Positions 34,897-41,781 of a stretch of 64,000 bases of DNA are shown piece by piece (positions within the stretch are counted from its first letter, which is position 1; every line of letters starts with the position of its first letter). The notes beneath the pieces are model-generated. The model did not search any database, was not told the origin of the DNA, and saw only the letters and a list, made by a program, of their open reading frames with translations. Source of the DNA: UBA947 sp031550975 (lineage in GTDB: Bacteria; Cyanobacteriota; Vampirovibrionia; Gastranaerophilales; Gastranaerophilaceae); NCBI GenBank assembly GCA_031550975.1, contig JAVBOC010000013.1, positions 124,001 through 188,000 on the forward strand. Direction: 5' to 3'. Made by a program: the position numbers and the translations under genes.

Positions 34897-35370
34897 TTCA
34901 AAAGTCTTTTTCTCTACGTTGGTGCGCAGCGCAGGATCTTTTTTAATGTTTTTAAATCTCGATACGAGTCCTTGTTTTATTTTGCTGACTTCGGTCGGAT
35001 CATTAATACTTTTATGAAGATCTTTTATCTTCAAGTTAATAATATCGGTATTTTCTGCCACTCCAAGAGAGTTCAGCATGGATTTGCTGTCTGTTGATAG
35101 CCCGAAACTATTTAGCTCTCTGCGTGCTTTCTTTAATGCTGCCATTTGTGTCTGAACGTCCAGTACTGTTTGTTCAAACCCAAATTTAATGAACTCATTT
35201 TGTCTGACAGGTCTGTGGTAATAGAGCATACCTAATAAGCCGCCGCCCAAAACCAAGCCGACTTTGCGTTTCGTGGTGCTTTGAGGAGCCAAAGGCGCAT
35301 TATAATAATTCGCAGGCGTTGCGTAGTAGTTTATAGGTGCTGAATTCGCGTTAGCAGGAACGTTCCACAT
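34816..35370 (-). CDS. Hypothetical protein with a C-terminal membrane anchor
   Basis: 184 residues. The N-terminus is Asn/Ala/Tyr/Pro-rich (ATPANYYNAPLAP), with a short hydrophobic Gly-rich stretch (VGLVLGGGLLGMLYY) at about 37-52. The middle is helical and Lys-rich, and the C-terminal hydrophobic segment (GVGIGAAVALVASLLLL) gives a tail anchor. It is similar in style to the gene at 4814 (Gly-rich segment near the N-terminus, tail anchor). Function unknown. Its stop codon lies inside a family-G repeat. Confidence 0.6.
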   Translation of the reverse strand: MWNVPANANSAPINYYATPANYYNAPLAPQSTTKRKVGLVLGGGLLGMLYYHRPVRQNEFIKFGFEQTVLDVQTQMAALKKARRELNSFGLSTDSKSMLNSLGVAENTDIINLKIKDLHKSINDPTEVSKIKQGLVSRFKNIKKDPALRTNVEKKTFELIRQSHLRWGVGIGAAVALVASLLLL

Positions 35371-35464
35371 TGTGTAAAAATCCTTTTTTGTGTCAGTGGT
35401 AACATTAAACCGCTAAAAAAAAGTTTTTTGCTACTAAATTAACAAATATTAACATTGTTTGTAT

Positions 35465-35551
35465 GTCATTGCGAGCGGAGCGAAGCAATCCAGCACTTTT
35501 TATTTTCTAGATTGCCGCGGTCGTAAATCAATTTACTCCCTCGCAATGACT
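35465..35551. repeat. Family-C dispersed inverted repeat
   Basis: GTCATTGCGAGCGGAGCGAA...CAATCCAG mirrored by CTAGATTGCCGCGG...CCCTCGCAATGAC; its end touches the 3' end of tmk. Confidence 0.75.
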
Positions 35552-36155
35552 AATTATTTATAAATTTTAGCACTTCTGAATGGATTTGTTCAATGGATTT
35601 AGTAGCGTCAATTACCTTGATGCGCTCGGGTTCTTGTTTTGCAAGTTCTAAATAACCGTTGCGGACTCGCGTGTGAAACTCACGTCCAGCGCGCTCCATC
35701 CTATCTTTGTTAGAGCCGACGCGTTTTTCAGATGTTTCTGTATCAATATCAAAAACGAAAGTTAAATCAGGTTTTTGGTTCCCCGTCGCAATCATATTCA
35801 GTTGATTAATTTGCCCCAAATCAAGCCCGCGGCCATATCCCTGATACGCCACAGTCGAATCAATGTGTCTGTCGCACAAAACGATTTTACCTGCATCTAC
35901 CGCAGGACGCACGATTATATCCACATGTTGAGCGCGATCAGCCAGAAACAAAAACTGTTCACAGCGCGGTGAAACTTCCCCGTCATAATTGAGCAAAATC
36001 TCGCGCAACTTTTCGCCGAGTCCTTTTGCACCAGGTTCGCGGGTAACTAAAACTTCTCTTCCCTGACTCTCTAAATACTTGGCAAGCAAGTTTAACTGTG
36101 TGGTTTTTCCACAGCCGTCTGCTCCCTCAAATGTGATAAATAAACCTTTATTCAT
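35550..36155 (-). CDS. tmk: Thymidylate kinase
   Basis: 201 residues. P-loop FEGADGCGKTTQL, the dTMP-binding TREPGAKGLGEKLR, LFLADRAQHV and CDRHIDSTVAYQGYGRGLD are all present, as is a C-terminal LID with Arg residues. It phosphorylates dTMP to dTDP. The start ATG comes right after a -10 box, so the mRNA may be leaderless. The gene is separated from rplA by a strong hairpin. Confidence 0.95.
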   Translation of the reverse strand: MNKGLFITFEGADGCGKTTQLNLLAKYLESQGREVLVTREPGAKGLGEKLREILLNYDGEVSPRCEQFLFLADRAQHVDIIVRPAVDAGKIVLCDRHIDSTVAYQGYGRGLDLGQINQLNMIATGNQKPDLTFVFDIDTETSEKRVGSNKDRMERAGREFHTRVRNGYLELAKQEPERIKVIDATKSIEQIHSEVLKFINN

Positions 36156-36161
36156 GAGTAA

Positions 36162-36170
36162 ATTATACCA
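36162..36170 (-). promoter_or_regulatory. Extended -10 of tmk, predicting a leaderless mRNA
   Basis: Minus-strand TGgTATAAT ends 6 nt before the ATG at 36155. No Shine-Dalgarno sequence. Confidence 0.7.
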
Positions 36171-36174
36171 CGAA

Positions 36175-36208
36175 TAAGGCGCCGGTTTTAATTAAAACCG
36201 GCGCCTTA
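36175..36208 (-). terminator. Perfect 34-bp palindrome, probable terminator after the rplA operon
   Basis: TAAGGCGCCGGTTTTAA and its exact mirror form a very stable hairpin between rplA and tmk. The T-tract after it is weak on the minus strand (TTATT), so it may terminate poorly or act as an RNA stabiliser. Confidence 0.7.
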
Positions 36209-36235
36209 AAAATATTTAGCTATTTCTTACTCGCT

Positions 36236-36298
36236 CGCTTGTAACGGCGTTTCAGGCCGGCAAAGCCGCCCTTTCAGCCTCAGCTCGCTCGCGCTATA
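36236..36298 (-). repeat. Family-G repeat at the end of rplA
   Basis: On the minus strand it begins TAGCGCGAGCGAGCTGAGG; the TAG is the rplA stop codon. CGCCGTTACAAGCGAGCGAG closes it. Confidence 0.65.
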
Positions 36299-37016
36299 CA
36301 AGTTCTTTAACTTCAGTTGATAGGTTTTTAGAATCAAGTTTAATACCAGGCCCCATTGTTGTTGCAATGTAAGCTGATTTAACGTAAGTACCTTTTGCTG
36401 TTGAAGGTTTTGCTTTCAAAATCGCATCAGCAAGTGTTGCGAAGTTTTTCAACAAATCTGCTTCAGTAAATTGGACTTTACCGATTGGGCAGTGAATCAT
36501 ACCTTGTTTGTCAGCACGGAACTCAACTTTACCCGCTTTAGCATCGCTAACCGCGCGAGTGATATCAGTTGTTACAGTACCTGTTTTAGGGTTTGGCATC
36601 AAGCCTTTTGGACCTAAAACACGACCGATTTTACCAAGCGCACCCATCATATCAGGGGTTGCGATAAGAGTATCAAACTCAAACCAGCCGCCTGCGATTT
36701 TATCAATCAAATCATCTTCGCCATAAGCATCAGCGCCTGCTTCTTTTGCTTCGGTAACTTTTGAACCTTTTGCAATAACAGCAACGCGGACAGTTTTACC
36801 AAGACCTGCAGGAAGAACGGTAGTTGAACGGATTTGTTGATCCGCTTGTCGTACGTCGATACCTAATCTTGCGTGGAATTCCACTGTTTCGTTGAATTTA
36901 GAAGTCTCTTTAGAGATTTCTTGTAATTTTTTAATAGCCTCAACTGCGCTTGATGGTTGTTCAAAACCTTCTAACAGTTCGCTTATTTTCTTTTGTTTTT
37001 TAGTTAATTTTGCCAT
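36294..37016 (-). CDS. rplA: 50S ribosomal protein L1
   Basis: 240 residues. L1 signatures: KKQKKISELLEGF, TVEFHARLGIDVRQADQQIR, TVLPAGLGKTVRVAVI, GADAYGEDDL, LMPNPKTGTVT and a C-terminal VKSAYIATTMGPGIKLD. It forms the L1 stalk at the E-site and can repress its own operon. It follows rplK in the usual secE-nusG-rplK-rplA order. Shine-Dalgarno AAAGGAAAG. Its stop lies in a family-G repeat. Confidence 0.97.
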   Translation of the reverse strand: MAKLTKKQKKISELLEGFEQPSSAVEAIKKLQEISKETSKFNETVEFHARLGIDVRQADQQIRSTTVLPAGLGKTVRVAVIAKGSKVTEAKEAGADAYGEDDLIDKIAGGWFEFDTLIATPDMMGALGKIGRVLGPKGLMPNPKTGTVTTDITRAVSDAKAGKVEFRADKQGMIHCPIGKVQFTEADLLKNFATLADAILKAKPSTAKGTYVKSAYIATTMGPGIKLDSKNLSTEVKELV

Positions 37017-37062
37017 TTTTCTTTCCTTTCATGGTGTTAACGGATTTTCATCCTCCCATTAT

Positions 37063-37488
37063 TTACTCAGCTACTGTAACACCCATTGCGCGAGCGGAAC
37101 CTTTAATCATTTTTACCGCTGCTTCTAATGATGTTGCGTTTAAGTCATCCATTTTAGTTTTTGCAATTTCTTCAAGCTGAGCTTGAGTGATTTGACCAAC
37201 TTTATCTTTGTTCGGCACAGCAGAACCTTTTGGGATACCGATTGTCTTTTTAATAAGAACCGGTGCCGGTGGAGATTTTGTTACGAATGAGAAACTTCTG
37301 TCCTCGTAAACATCAATAACAACCGGGATGATATACCCTGCTTTGTCTGCAGTCTTATCGTTGAACTGCTTACAAAAATCCATGATATTCACACCGTGCT
37401 GACCTAATGCAGGACCAACCGGTGGTGATGGATTTGCTTTACCAGCTTCAATCTGAAGCTTAATTTTTCCTGTTACTTTTTTTGCCAT
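37063..37488 (-). CDS. rplK: 50S ribosomal protein L11
   Basis: 141 residues, exact family length. KIKLQIEAGKANPSPPVGPALGQHGVNIM (landmarks ANPSPPVGPALGQHG) and FVTKSPPAPVLIKK, plus the C-terminal IKGSARAMGVTV. It binds 23S rRNA at the factor-binding centre. AAAAGGAG precedes the ATG. Confidence 0.98.
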   Translation of the reverse strand: MAKKVTGKIKLQIEAGKANPSPPVGPALGQHGVNIMDFCKQFNDKTADKAGYIIPVVIDVYEDRSFSFVTKSPPAPVLIKKTIGIPKGSAVPNKDKVGQITQAQLEEIAKTKMDDLNATSLEAAVKMIKGSARAMGVTVAE

Positions 37489-37539
37489 GTTTGTCTCCTT
37501 TTGTGGTAATAACGCCTTTTGGCTTCCACGTTATTTGTG

Positions 37540-37625
37540 TGATTTTAGTGATTAGGTGACTGGGTTATTAGGTGACTAGGCAATTTATAATTTTGTTTTC
37601 TTAGTCACTTAGCGTCTTAGTCACT
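37540..37625. repeat. AGGTGACT-type repeats and inverted mirror between nusG and rplK
   Basis: GATTAGGTGACTGGG and ATTAGGTGACTAGG are followed by CTTAGTCACTTAG and CTTAGTCACTTGGTCAC. The two halves can pair, making an imperfect hairpin inside a conserved operon gap. Confidence 0.6.
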
Positions 37626-37636
37626 TGGTCACGTTT

Positions 37637-38284
37637 TTATAATTTATTAATCTGTTTGTATTCAAGTTCAACCGGAGTTTCGCGGCCGAAGATTGAAACG
37701 TTTGCACGAAGTTTTGATTTATCAGGGTAAACTTCCACGATATCACCGATGAAGTCTGCAAATGGTCCTGAAATAATTCTAACTTTATCGCCTGCTTTAA
37801 CATCAAGTTCAACTTTCTGAGTTGTTGATGTTGAGCGGTTGATGATTTTTTTGATTTCGCTGTCACGTGCAGGGATCGGTCTTTTTGCTGAACCAACGAA
37901 TTTCGTTACGCCTGCTGTGTGTCTTACAACGTACCAGCTGTCTTCATCCATAATCATTTCAACAAGAACATATCCTGGGAAGATTTTTTCTTCTTTTTCC
38001 TGTTTTTTACCGCCTTTTAATTGGGTAACGGTTTTTTGCGGAACTTCTACTCTGAAAATTTTCTCGCCCATATTCATGTGCTCGATACGCTTTTCCAAGT
38101 TGACTTTAACCTTGTTTTCGTGTCCGGAATATGTGTGAACAATATACCAACGCTTCTGAGATTTCTTCTCTGGTTTGTCCGCCGCAATTGTCGCAAGCTG
38201 TTCTTTGTCTTCAGAACTCATATTATCGAGTTCTTTTTGTTCATCGAGAATTTCTTCCATTGATTTGTCTTTTTTTGCTGCCAT
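37637..38284 (-). CDS. nusG: Transcription termination/antitermination protein NusG
   Basis: 215 residues: about 40 acidic/Lys-rich extra residues, then the NGN domain (RWYIVHTYSGHENKVKVNLEKR, GYVLVEMIMDEDSWYVVRHTAGVTKFVG) and the KOW domain (VKAGDKVRIISGPFADFIGDIVEVYPDK; landmark GPFADF.G). It binds RNA polymerase and couples it to ribosomes or Rho. AAAGGAA ribosome-binding site. Confidence 0.97.
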   Translation of the reverse strand: MAAKKDKSMEEILDEQKELDNMSSEDKEQLATIAADKPEKKSQKRWYIVHTYSGHENKVKVNLEKRIEHMNMGEKIFRVEVPQKTVTQLKGGKKQEKEEKIFPGYVLVEMIMDEDSWYVVRHTAGVTKFVGSAKRPIPARDSEIKKIINRSTSTTQKVELDVKAGDKVRIISGPFADFIGDIVEVYPDKSKLRANVSIFGRETPVELEYKQINKL

Positions 38285-38297
38285 GTCTTTTTTTCCT

Positions 38298-38501
38298 TTA
38301 TTTGAGTAGGCTAAATATTCCTTTGAAAACCAGGTCTATAACATAAACGAACATAGTAAATGCAAACACAATTGCAACAACCGCAATAGTTTCGCCAACA
38401 ACCTGACGTCTTTCAGGCCAGCTAATTTTACCCCACTCGGCTCTTACACCTTTTAAATATGTTTGAATTGCATTTGTTGTGTCGTTCATCTCTTTTACCA
38501 T
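38298..38501 (-). CDS. secE: Preprotein translocase subunit SecE
   Basis: 67 residues, the short single-span form. The conserved amphipathic helix AEWGKISWPERRQVVGET precedes one membrane span (VVAIVFAFTMFVYVIDLVF). The start may be the ATG at 38501 or the one at 38489 (MNDTTNAI); the former fits the open frame, neither has a strong ribosome-binding site. SecE clamps SecY in the Sec channel. It lies between tRNA-Trp and nusG, the classical order. Confidence 0.93.
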   Translation of the reverse strand: MVKEMNDTTNAIQTYLKGVRAEWGKISWPERRQVVGETIAVVAIVFAFTMFVYVIDLVFKGIFSLLK

Positions 38502-38555
38502 TTTACATTTTCTGTACGTTTGGGTGTAATCTATTTATTTACCCCTATTAAAACT

Positions 38556-38628
38556 CGCGCCCTGAAGGACTCGAACCTCCGACATGCGGCTTTGGAGACC
38601 GCCGTTCTACCAACTGAACTAAGGACGC
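38556..38628 (-). tRNA. tRNA-Trp (anticodon CCA)
   Basis: A 73-nt cloverleaf reads on the minus strand: acceptor GCGTCCT pairs with AGGGCGC, D-arm GTTCAGTTGGTAGAAC, anticodon loop CTCCAAA with anticodon CCA between 5-bp stems, and T-arm with GGTTCGAGTCC. The discriminator is G; the 3' CCA is not encoded. It sits between rpmG and secE, as in many bacteria. Its 5' flank carries a 111-bp unit built from the tRNA's own 5' half. Confidence 0.95.
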
Positions 38629-38739
38629 ATGTCCGTATTATGTTTTCAATTTTTTGTTCAGTTGGTAGAACGTTATTATAAATTCGTTCGTCTTGCGGGC
38701 TTTCCGCTTCGCCTCACTGGGCAACTGAACTAAGGACGC
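38629..38739 (-). repeat. 111-bp unit with inverted and truncated copies of the tRNA-Trp D-arm
   Basis: Read with the tRNA: GCGTCCTTAGTTCAGTTG (tRNA 5' end, 38722-38739), then CCCAGTGAGGCGAA and about 40 nt, then GTTCTACCAACTGAAC (38656-38671, exact antisense of the D-arm), then an A/T-rich leader AAAAAATTGAAAACATAATA, then the real tRNA. Same design as the three 113-bp units at tRNA-Asp. Confidence 0.85.
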
Positions 38740-38768
38740 TTGTTCGCTTGACGTTTCCCCAGATTATT

Positions 38769-38852
38769 CGGGCCGTCGCCGGAGTAACGTCCGGCTCCAA
38801 CTTTCGGGCTGGGCTCACTTTGTTCGCACGGCGCCCTTCCGAAAATCTGGTT
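38769..38852 (+). repeat. Family-F dispersed repeat
   Basis: Begins with the hairpin GCCGGA-GTAACG-TCCGGC, then GGGCTGGG...GCACGGCGCCC. It lies between rpmG and the tRNA-Trp unit and touches the rpmG stop codon. Confidence 0.65.
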
Positions 38853-39018
38853 ATTTAGTCTCCTTATGCGGAGTGTGTTTTTGACAAGTTGAGCAGAATT
38901 TGTTCAATTCCATTCTCTCCTTGTGATTTTTCTTGTTTTTTACTGTTGTGTAGTTTCTTTCTTTGCACTCTTCACAAGCGAGAACTACCATTTTATCTAC
39001 TTTTCCTTTGATACCCAT
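38851..39018 (-). CDS. rpmG: 50S ribosomal protein L33
   Basis: A 55-residue frame read on the minus strand: MGIKGKVDKMVVLACEECKE, then RNYTTVKNKKNHKERMELNK, ending FCSTCQKHTPHKETK. The two CxxC pairs (CEEC and CSTC) make this the zinc-binding form of L33. ATG follows AAAGGACACAAA. It heads the rpmG-tRNA-Trp-secE-nusG-rplK-rplA run. Confidence 0.95.
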   Translation of the reverse strand: MGIKGKVDKMVVLACEECKERNYTTVKNKKNHKERMELNKFCSTCQKHTPHKETK

Positions 39019-39154
39019 TTTGTGTCCTTTCTAAAAGAATGTGTCCTCTGACACATCCCAAAATCGGCTTTATATACTAATATAATAAAACAAAAAAATC
39101 AAAATGCAAATGTTTTGTAACAAACATTAAGCTAAGGAGGAGTGTCGATATGTC

Positions 39155-39739
39155 CTAACGAATCACAAAATTCCCAGCATGATCTCTTTGAGCAACGCTC
39201 TGCATAGGATAAGAGTCTGAACGCAAGCGCTCCATGTGGATTTGACCGTTTTTAACAACCTGTTGAAGTTGAGTCAAATCGTGCTCAAGGTTAGTTAAAA
39301 TTTGTTCAGCATAAATCTCAGCACCTTCGCGGGTTTTCATCGCTTCTTCAGTCGCGTTTAATTTAATCGTCTCAGCTTCTTCAACTGCATGACGTTTGAT
39401 TTCTTCACACTCTTGTTGGACTTGTGTTCTAATTCTGATACCTTCGCGCTCAAGAGCTTTAATAAAGTCAGCTTCACTAAGCTTTCTTTCTGCTTCAAAC
39501 TGAGCTTCTTTAACAATTTTTTCAGCTTTTTGTTGAGCTTCTGCCTGCAATTCTTCTCTACGGCGCAAAAGAGCTTTTGCTTCTTGGACTTCAATCGGAA
39601 GTGCGTCGTAAATTCTGTCAATCAGCATCACAATCTCTTTAGGGTTTACAACAGCAAACCTGCCAGGGATAGGCTGAAAAGCACCTTCCAAAGCCATCTC
39701 TAATATCTTTAATGAATCATATACTCCGTTTTGCTGCAT
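39155..39739 (-). CDS. Coiled-coil protein, ATP-synthase-b-like
   Basis: 194 residues. The N-terminal 60 residues (SLKILEMALEGAFQPIPGRFAVVNP...LIDRIYDALPIEV) look folded, followed by a long Glu/Lys/Ala coiled coil (about 62-165). Similar proteins are found next to coaD in several phyla and are often labelled ATP synthase F0 subunit b-like or DivIVA-like. No membrane span is present, so it is not a true AtpF. GGGGA precedes the ATG. It is 150 bp downstream of coaD on the same strand. Confidence 0.65.
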   Translation of the reverse strand: MQQNGVYDSLKILEMALEGAFQPIPGRFAVVNPKEIVMLIDRIYDALPIEVQEAKALLRRREELQAEAQQKAEKIVKEAQFEAERKLSEADFIKALEREGIRIRTQVQQECEEIKRHAVEEAETIKLNATEEAMKTREGAEIYAEQILTNLEHDLTQLQQVVKNGQIHMERLRSDSYPMQSVAQRDHAGNFVIR

Positions 39740-39888
39740 GACAAAAATCCCCTTTTTACTAATATTCTACATAACAAAGAAATAAATGTCAAATTAATTA
39801 GTGCGGGGTAAATTGTGAGTTGTGAATCGTCCATCTTGTTCGTGCAAAGCCCTCACGCAATATATTTTGTCGAACTACTCGCCATTTA

Positions 39889-40374
39889 CTATTTACGATT
39901 CGCTTTGTCCAAAAGATATCTCTCCACGGGTACAGGGACGAATTTTGAAACGTCTCCGCCGTTTAAGAAAACTTCTTTAACAACACTTGAAGAAATGAAG
40001 TTGTATTTTGGTTTTGTGGTTAAAAACACGGTTTTAATTTCGCCGGACAAAGCGCTGTTTGTTTGTGAAAGCTGCATTTCATATTCAAAGTCTGAAACCG
40101 CACGCAAGCCGCGCAGCAATACTTTTGCGCCTTTTTCTTTTGCGTAATTTATAGTTAAGCCTTCAAAGCTGTCGACTTCAACGTTGCCGAATTCTGCAAC
40201 GCTTTTTTTAATCAGACTGATGCGTTCGTCAACAGTCAATAAACAGTTGTTTTTCCCGGAATTTTTTGTCACAGCAATAATGACCTTGTCAAAAATCTCT
40301 GCGCCGGTCTTGAGTACGTCTAAATGTCCGTTTGTAATCGGGTCGAAGCTGCCCGGGTAAATTGCTATTTTCAT
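39889..40374 (-). CDS. coaD: Phosphopantetheine adenylyltransferase
   Basis: 161 residues from the ATG at 40374 (MKIAIYPGSFDPITNGHLDV), the family length; a longer upstream frame is not supported. The nucleotidyltransferase motif GSFDPITNGHLD, the substrate-binding GLRAVSDFEYEMQ and the ISSSVVKE motif are present. It makes dephospho-CoA in coenzyme A synthesis. TACAAT lies 7 nt before the ATG, so translation is probably leaderless. Confidence 0.96.
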   Translation of the reverse strand: MKIAIYPGSFDPITNGHLDVLKTGAEIFDKVIIAVTKNSGKNNCLLTVDERISLIKKSVAEFGNVEVDSFEGLTINYAKEKGAKVLLRGLRAVSDFEYEMQLSQTNSALSGEIKTVFLTTKPKYNFISSSVVKEVFLNGGDVSKFVPVPVERYLLDKANRK

Positions 40375-40381
40375 AAACCAT

Positions 40382-40390
40382 ATTGTACCA
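40382..40390 (-). promoter_or_regulatory. Extended -10 of coaD, predicting a leaderless mRNA
   Basis: Minus-strand TGgTACAAT ends 7 nt before the coaD ATG. Confidence 0.65.
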
Positions 40391-40392
40391 CA

Positions 40393-40420
40393 ACAAAAAA
40401 GCCAGCTCAATTGCCGGCTT
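40393..40420 (-). terminator. Rho-independent terminator of the RHH gene
   Basis: Minus-strand AAAAGCCGGC and GCTGGCTTTTTT pair (one G-T wobble) around AATTGA and end in a T-run, directly before the coaD promoter. Confidence 0.75.
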
Positions 40421-40480
40421 TTGTAATTCCTATATTCCTATTGTATTAGACTATTGGAGGCTCTAAAAGAACCAAATTCG

Positions 40481-40669
40481 TTAGTCCAATAATTCTTCCA
40501 ACAAGGTTGCATTAGCGGTTGCAGAAGCAGACTCGCGTACTTTTTGGCGATGGATATATGTCCGTAGTGCTTCCCTAATCAACTCGCTGCGCGAACGGTT
40601 TTCACCATCTGCTACTTGGTCAATTTTTGATAAAAATTCTTCCGGCATGGAAATAAGTACTCGTGCCAT
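40481..40669 (-). CDS. Ribbon-helix-helix (CopG-type) DNA-binding protein
   Basis: 62 residues. MARVLISMPEEFLSKIDQ forms the beta strand and first helix, and NRSRSELIREALRTYI the second helix of a CopG/Arc fold. The tail is Ala/Ser/Thr/Leu-rich. Such proteins are antitoxins or small repressors, but no toxin-like partner is adjacent, so it is probably a stand-alone regulator. It is divergent from pyrH, whose leader begins about 130 bp away. Confidence 0.85.
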   Translation of the reverse strand: MARVLISMPEEFLSKIDQVADGENRSRSELIREALRTYIHRQKVRESASATANATLLEELLD

Positions 40670-40786
40670 ATATTACTCCTTTTTACTAAAATGTTTTCCG
40701 TTATAAGAATATAAAAACTTTTTCTTAGACAAAAGTGCTAAAAATTATGTTAAGAATATATACGAATCCAAAAAACGCTATACTGT

Positions 40787-40868
40787 CGGGATTTCTTGCG
40801 TTACAAAAGTTAATAATTGTGTTTGCGGAGGGTTGAATCGCGCTCAAGGTTCAACCTTGCTATTTTTG
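40787..40868 (+). promoter_or_regulatory. pyrH leader: promoter and possible attenuator
   Basis: TATACT (about 40789) could be a -10 box. Downstream CAAGGT-TCA-ACCTTG (40845-40859) followed by CTATTTTTGGG resembles a short terminator. GGTTGAA (40831-40837) can pair with TTCAACC (40850-40856) instead and would disrupt it. About 130 nt of leader follow before pyrH. Confidence 0.4.
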
Positions 40869-40918
40869 GGTTTTTAATGTACGATGAGGCGAGAGAGTAT
40901 AGAGGTAATGAGTGTCCT

Positions 40919-41005
40919 ATGGAAAAACGAATGAGTCAAATAAAAAAGCTCGCTTTTGGATTTGCGAGTGCGAGAATTCCAAAAGACCGGAGGTCTTATG
41001 ACTAA
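40919..41005 (+). CDS. Possible leader peptide overlapping pyrH
   Basis: A 28-residue frame MEKRMSQIKKLAFGFAS...KDRRSYD ends 8 nt inside pyrH. There is no good ribosome-binding site, and part of the peptide (KDRRS) is imposed by the palindromic AGACCGGAGGTCT. It could couple translation to pyrH, or be chance. Confidence 0.25.
   Translation: MEKRMSQIKKLAFGFASARIPKDRRSYD
40984..40996 (+). promoter_or_regulatory. Palindromic ribosome-binding site of pyrH
   Basis: AGACCGGAGGTCT (extended by an outer A/T pair) contains GGAGG; identical to 21158-21170. The flanks also agree partly (GCGnGAAT...CAAAAGACC). Confidence 0.7.
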
Positions 41006-41726
41006 GAAAGATTTAAAATACAAACGGATTTTATTGAAAATTAGCGGAGAGGCACTTTTGGGCGATCAGCAGTTTGGAATTGACCAAAATCCGGTAAAAA
41101 AGATTGCAAAAGAAATCAGTGATGCAAGACTTGCGGGTGCTGAGATTGCGGTGGTTGTGGGCGGCGGAAACATTTTTCGCGGAATGAAAAACAGCGCAAA
41201 ACTCGGTATGGATCAGGCTTCTGGCGATTATGTCGGTATGCTCGCAACCGTTATGAACGCGATTGCGCTGCAAAGTGCGCTGACACAGATGGGCATCCCT
41301 TGCAGAGTTCAGAGCGCGATTGCGATGAACCAGATTGCAGAGCCTTATATCCGCCACAAAGCAATCCGCCACCTTGAAAAAGGCAGAGTGGTGATATTTG
41401 CGGCCGGAACAGGAAACCCATTTTTCACAACTGATACAGCTGCAGCATTGCGCGCATCAGAAATTAATGCAGATGCTATGTTGATGGCGAAAAACGGTGT
41501 TGACGGGGTTTATACAGATGACCCGAGAACCAATTCAAAAGCAGAAAAAATTGAGAGAATGGTTTACGACGATATTATCAAAAACAGCCTGAAAGTTATG
41601 GATACAGCGGCTTGTGCTTTGTGCAAACAAAACAATATTCCGATTGTTGTCTTTGATTTTGACGAAGAAGGCGGAATTTTGAGAATATTAAATCACCAAG
41701 AAGTAGGAACTTATATAGGATTATAG
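40998..41726 (+). CDS. pyrH: Uridylate kinase
   Basis: 242 residues from the ATG at 40998. Amino-acid-kinase fold: RILLKISGEALLGDQQFGID, VVGGGNIFRG, DYVGMLATVMNAIALQ, RHLEKGRVVIFAAGTGNPFFTTDTAAALRA (landmark GTGNPFFTTDTAA) and KNGVDGVYTDDP. It phosphorylates UMP to UDP and is hexameric and allosteric. pyrH-frr-cdsA is a common order. rpsB and tsf are not in front of it here. Confidence 0.96.
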   Translation: MTKKDLKYKRILLKISGEALLGDQQFGIDQNPVKKIAKEISDARLAGAEIAVVVGGGNIFRGMKNSAKLGMDQASGDYVGMLATVMNAIALQSALTQMGIPCRVQSAIAMNQIAEPYIRHKAIRHLEKGRVVIFAAGTGNPFFTTDTAAALRASEINADAMLMAKNGVDGVYTDDPRTNSKAEKIERMVYDDIIKNSLKVMDTAACALCKQNNIPIVVFDFDEEGGILRILNHQEVGTYIGL

Positions 41727-41781
41727 GGACTAGAAACTAGGGACTAGGGACTAGTCATTTAGTAAAAGAAAGGGTAATAAA

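Noticed and set aside
38629..38740. Second, functional tRNA-Trp gene
   Set aside because: Only the 5' end and an inverted D-arm are present; anticodon and T-arm are absent.
40481..40669. Toxin-antitoxin pair with the ribbon-helix-helix protein
   Set aside because: No toxin-like gene overlaps or adjoins it.
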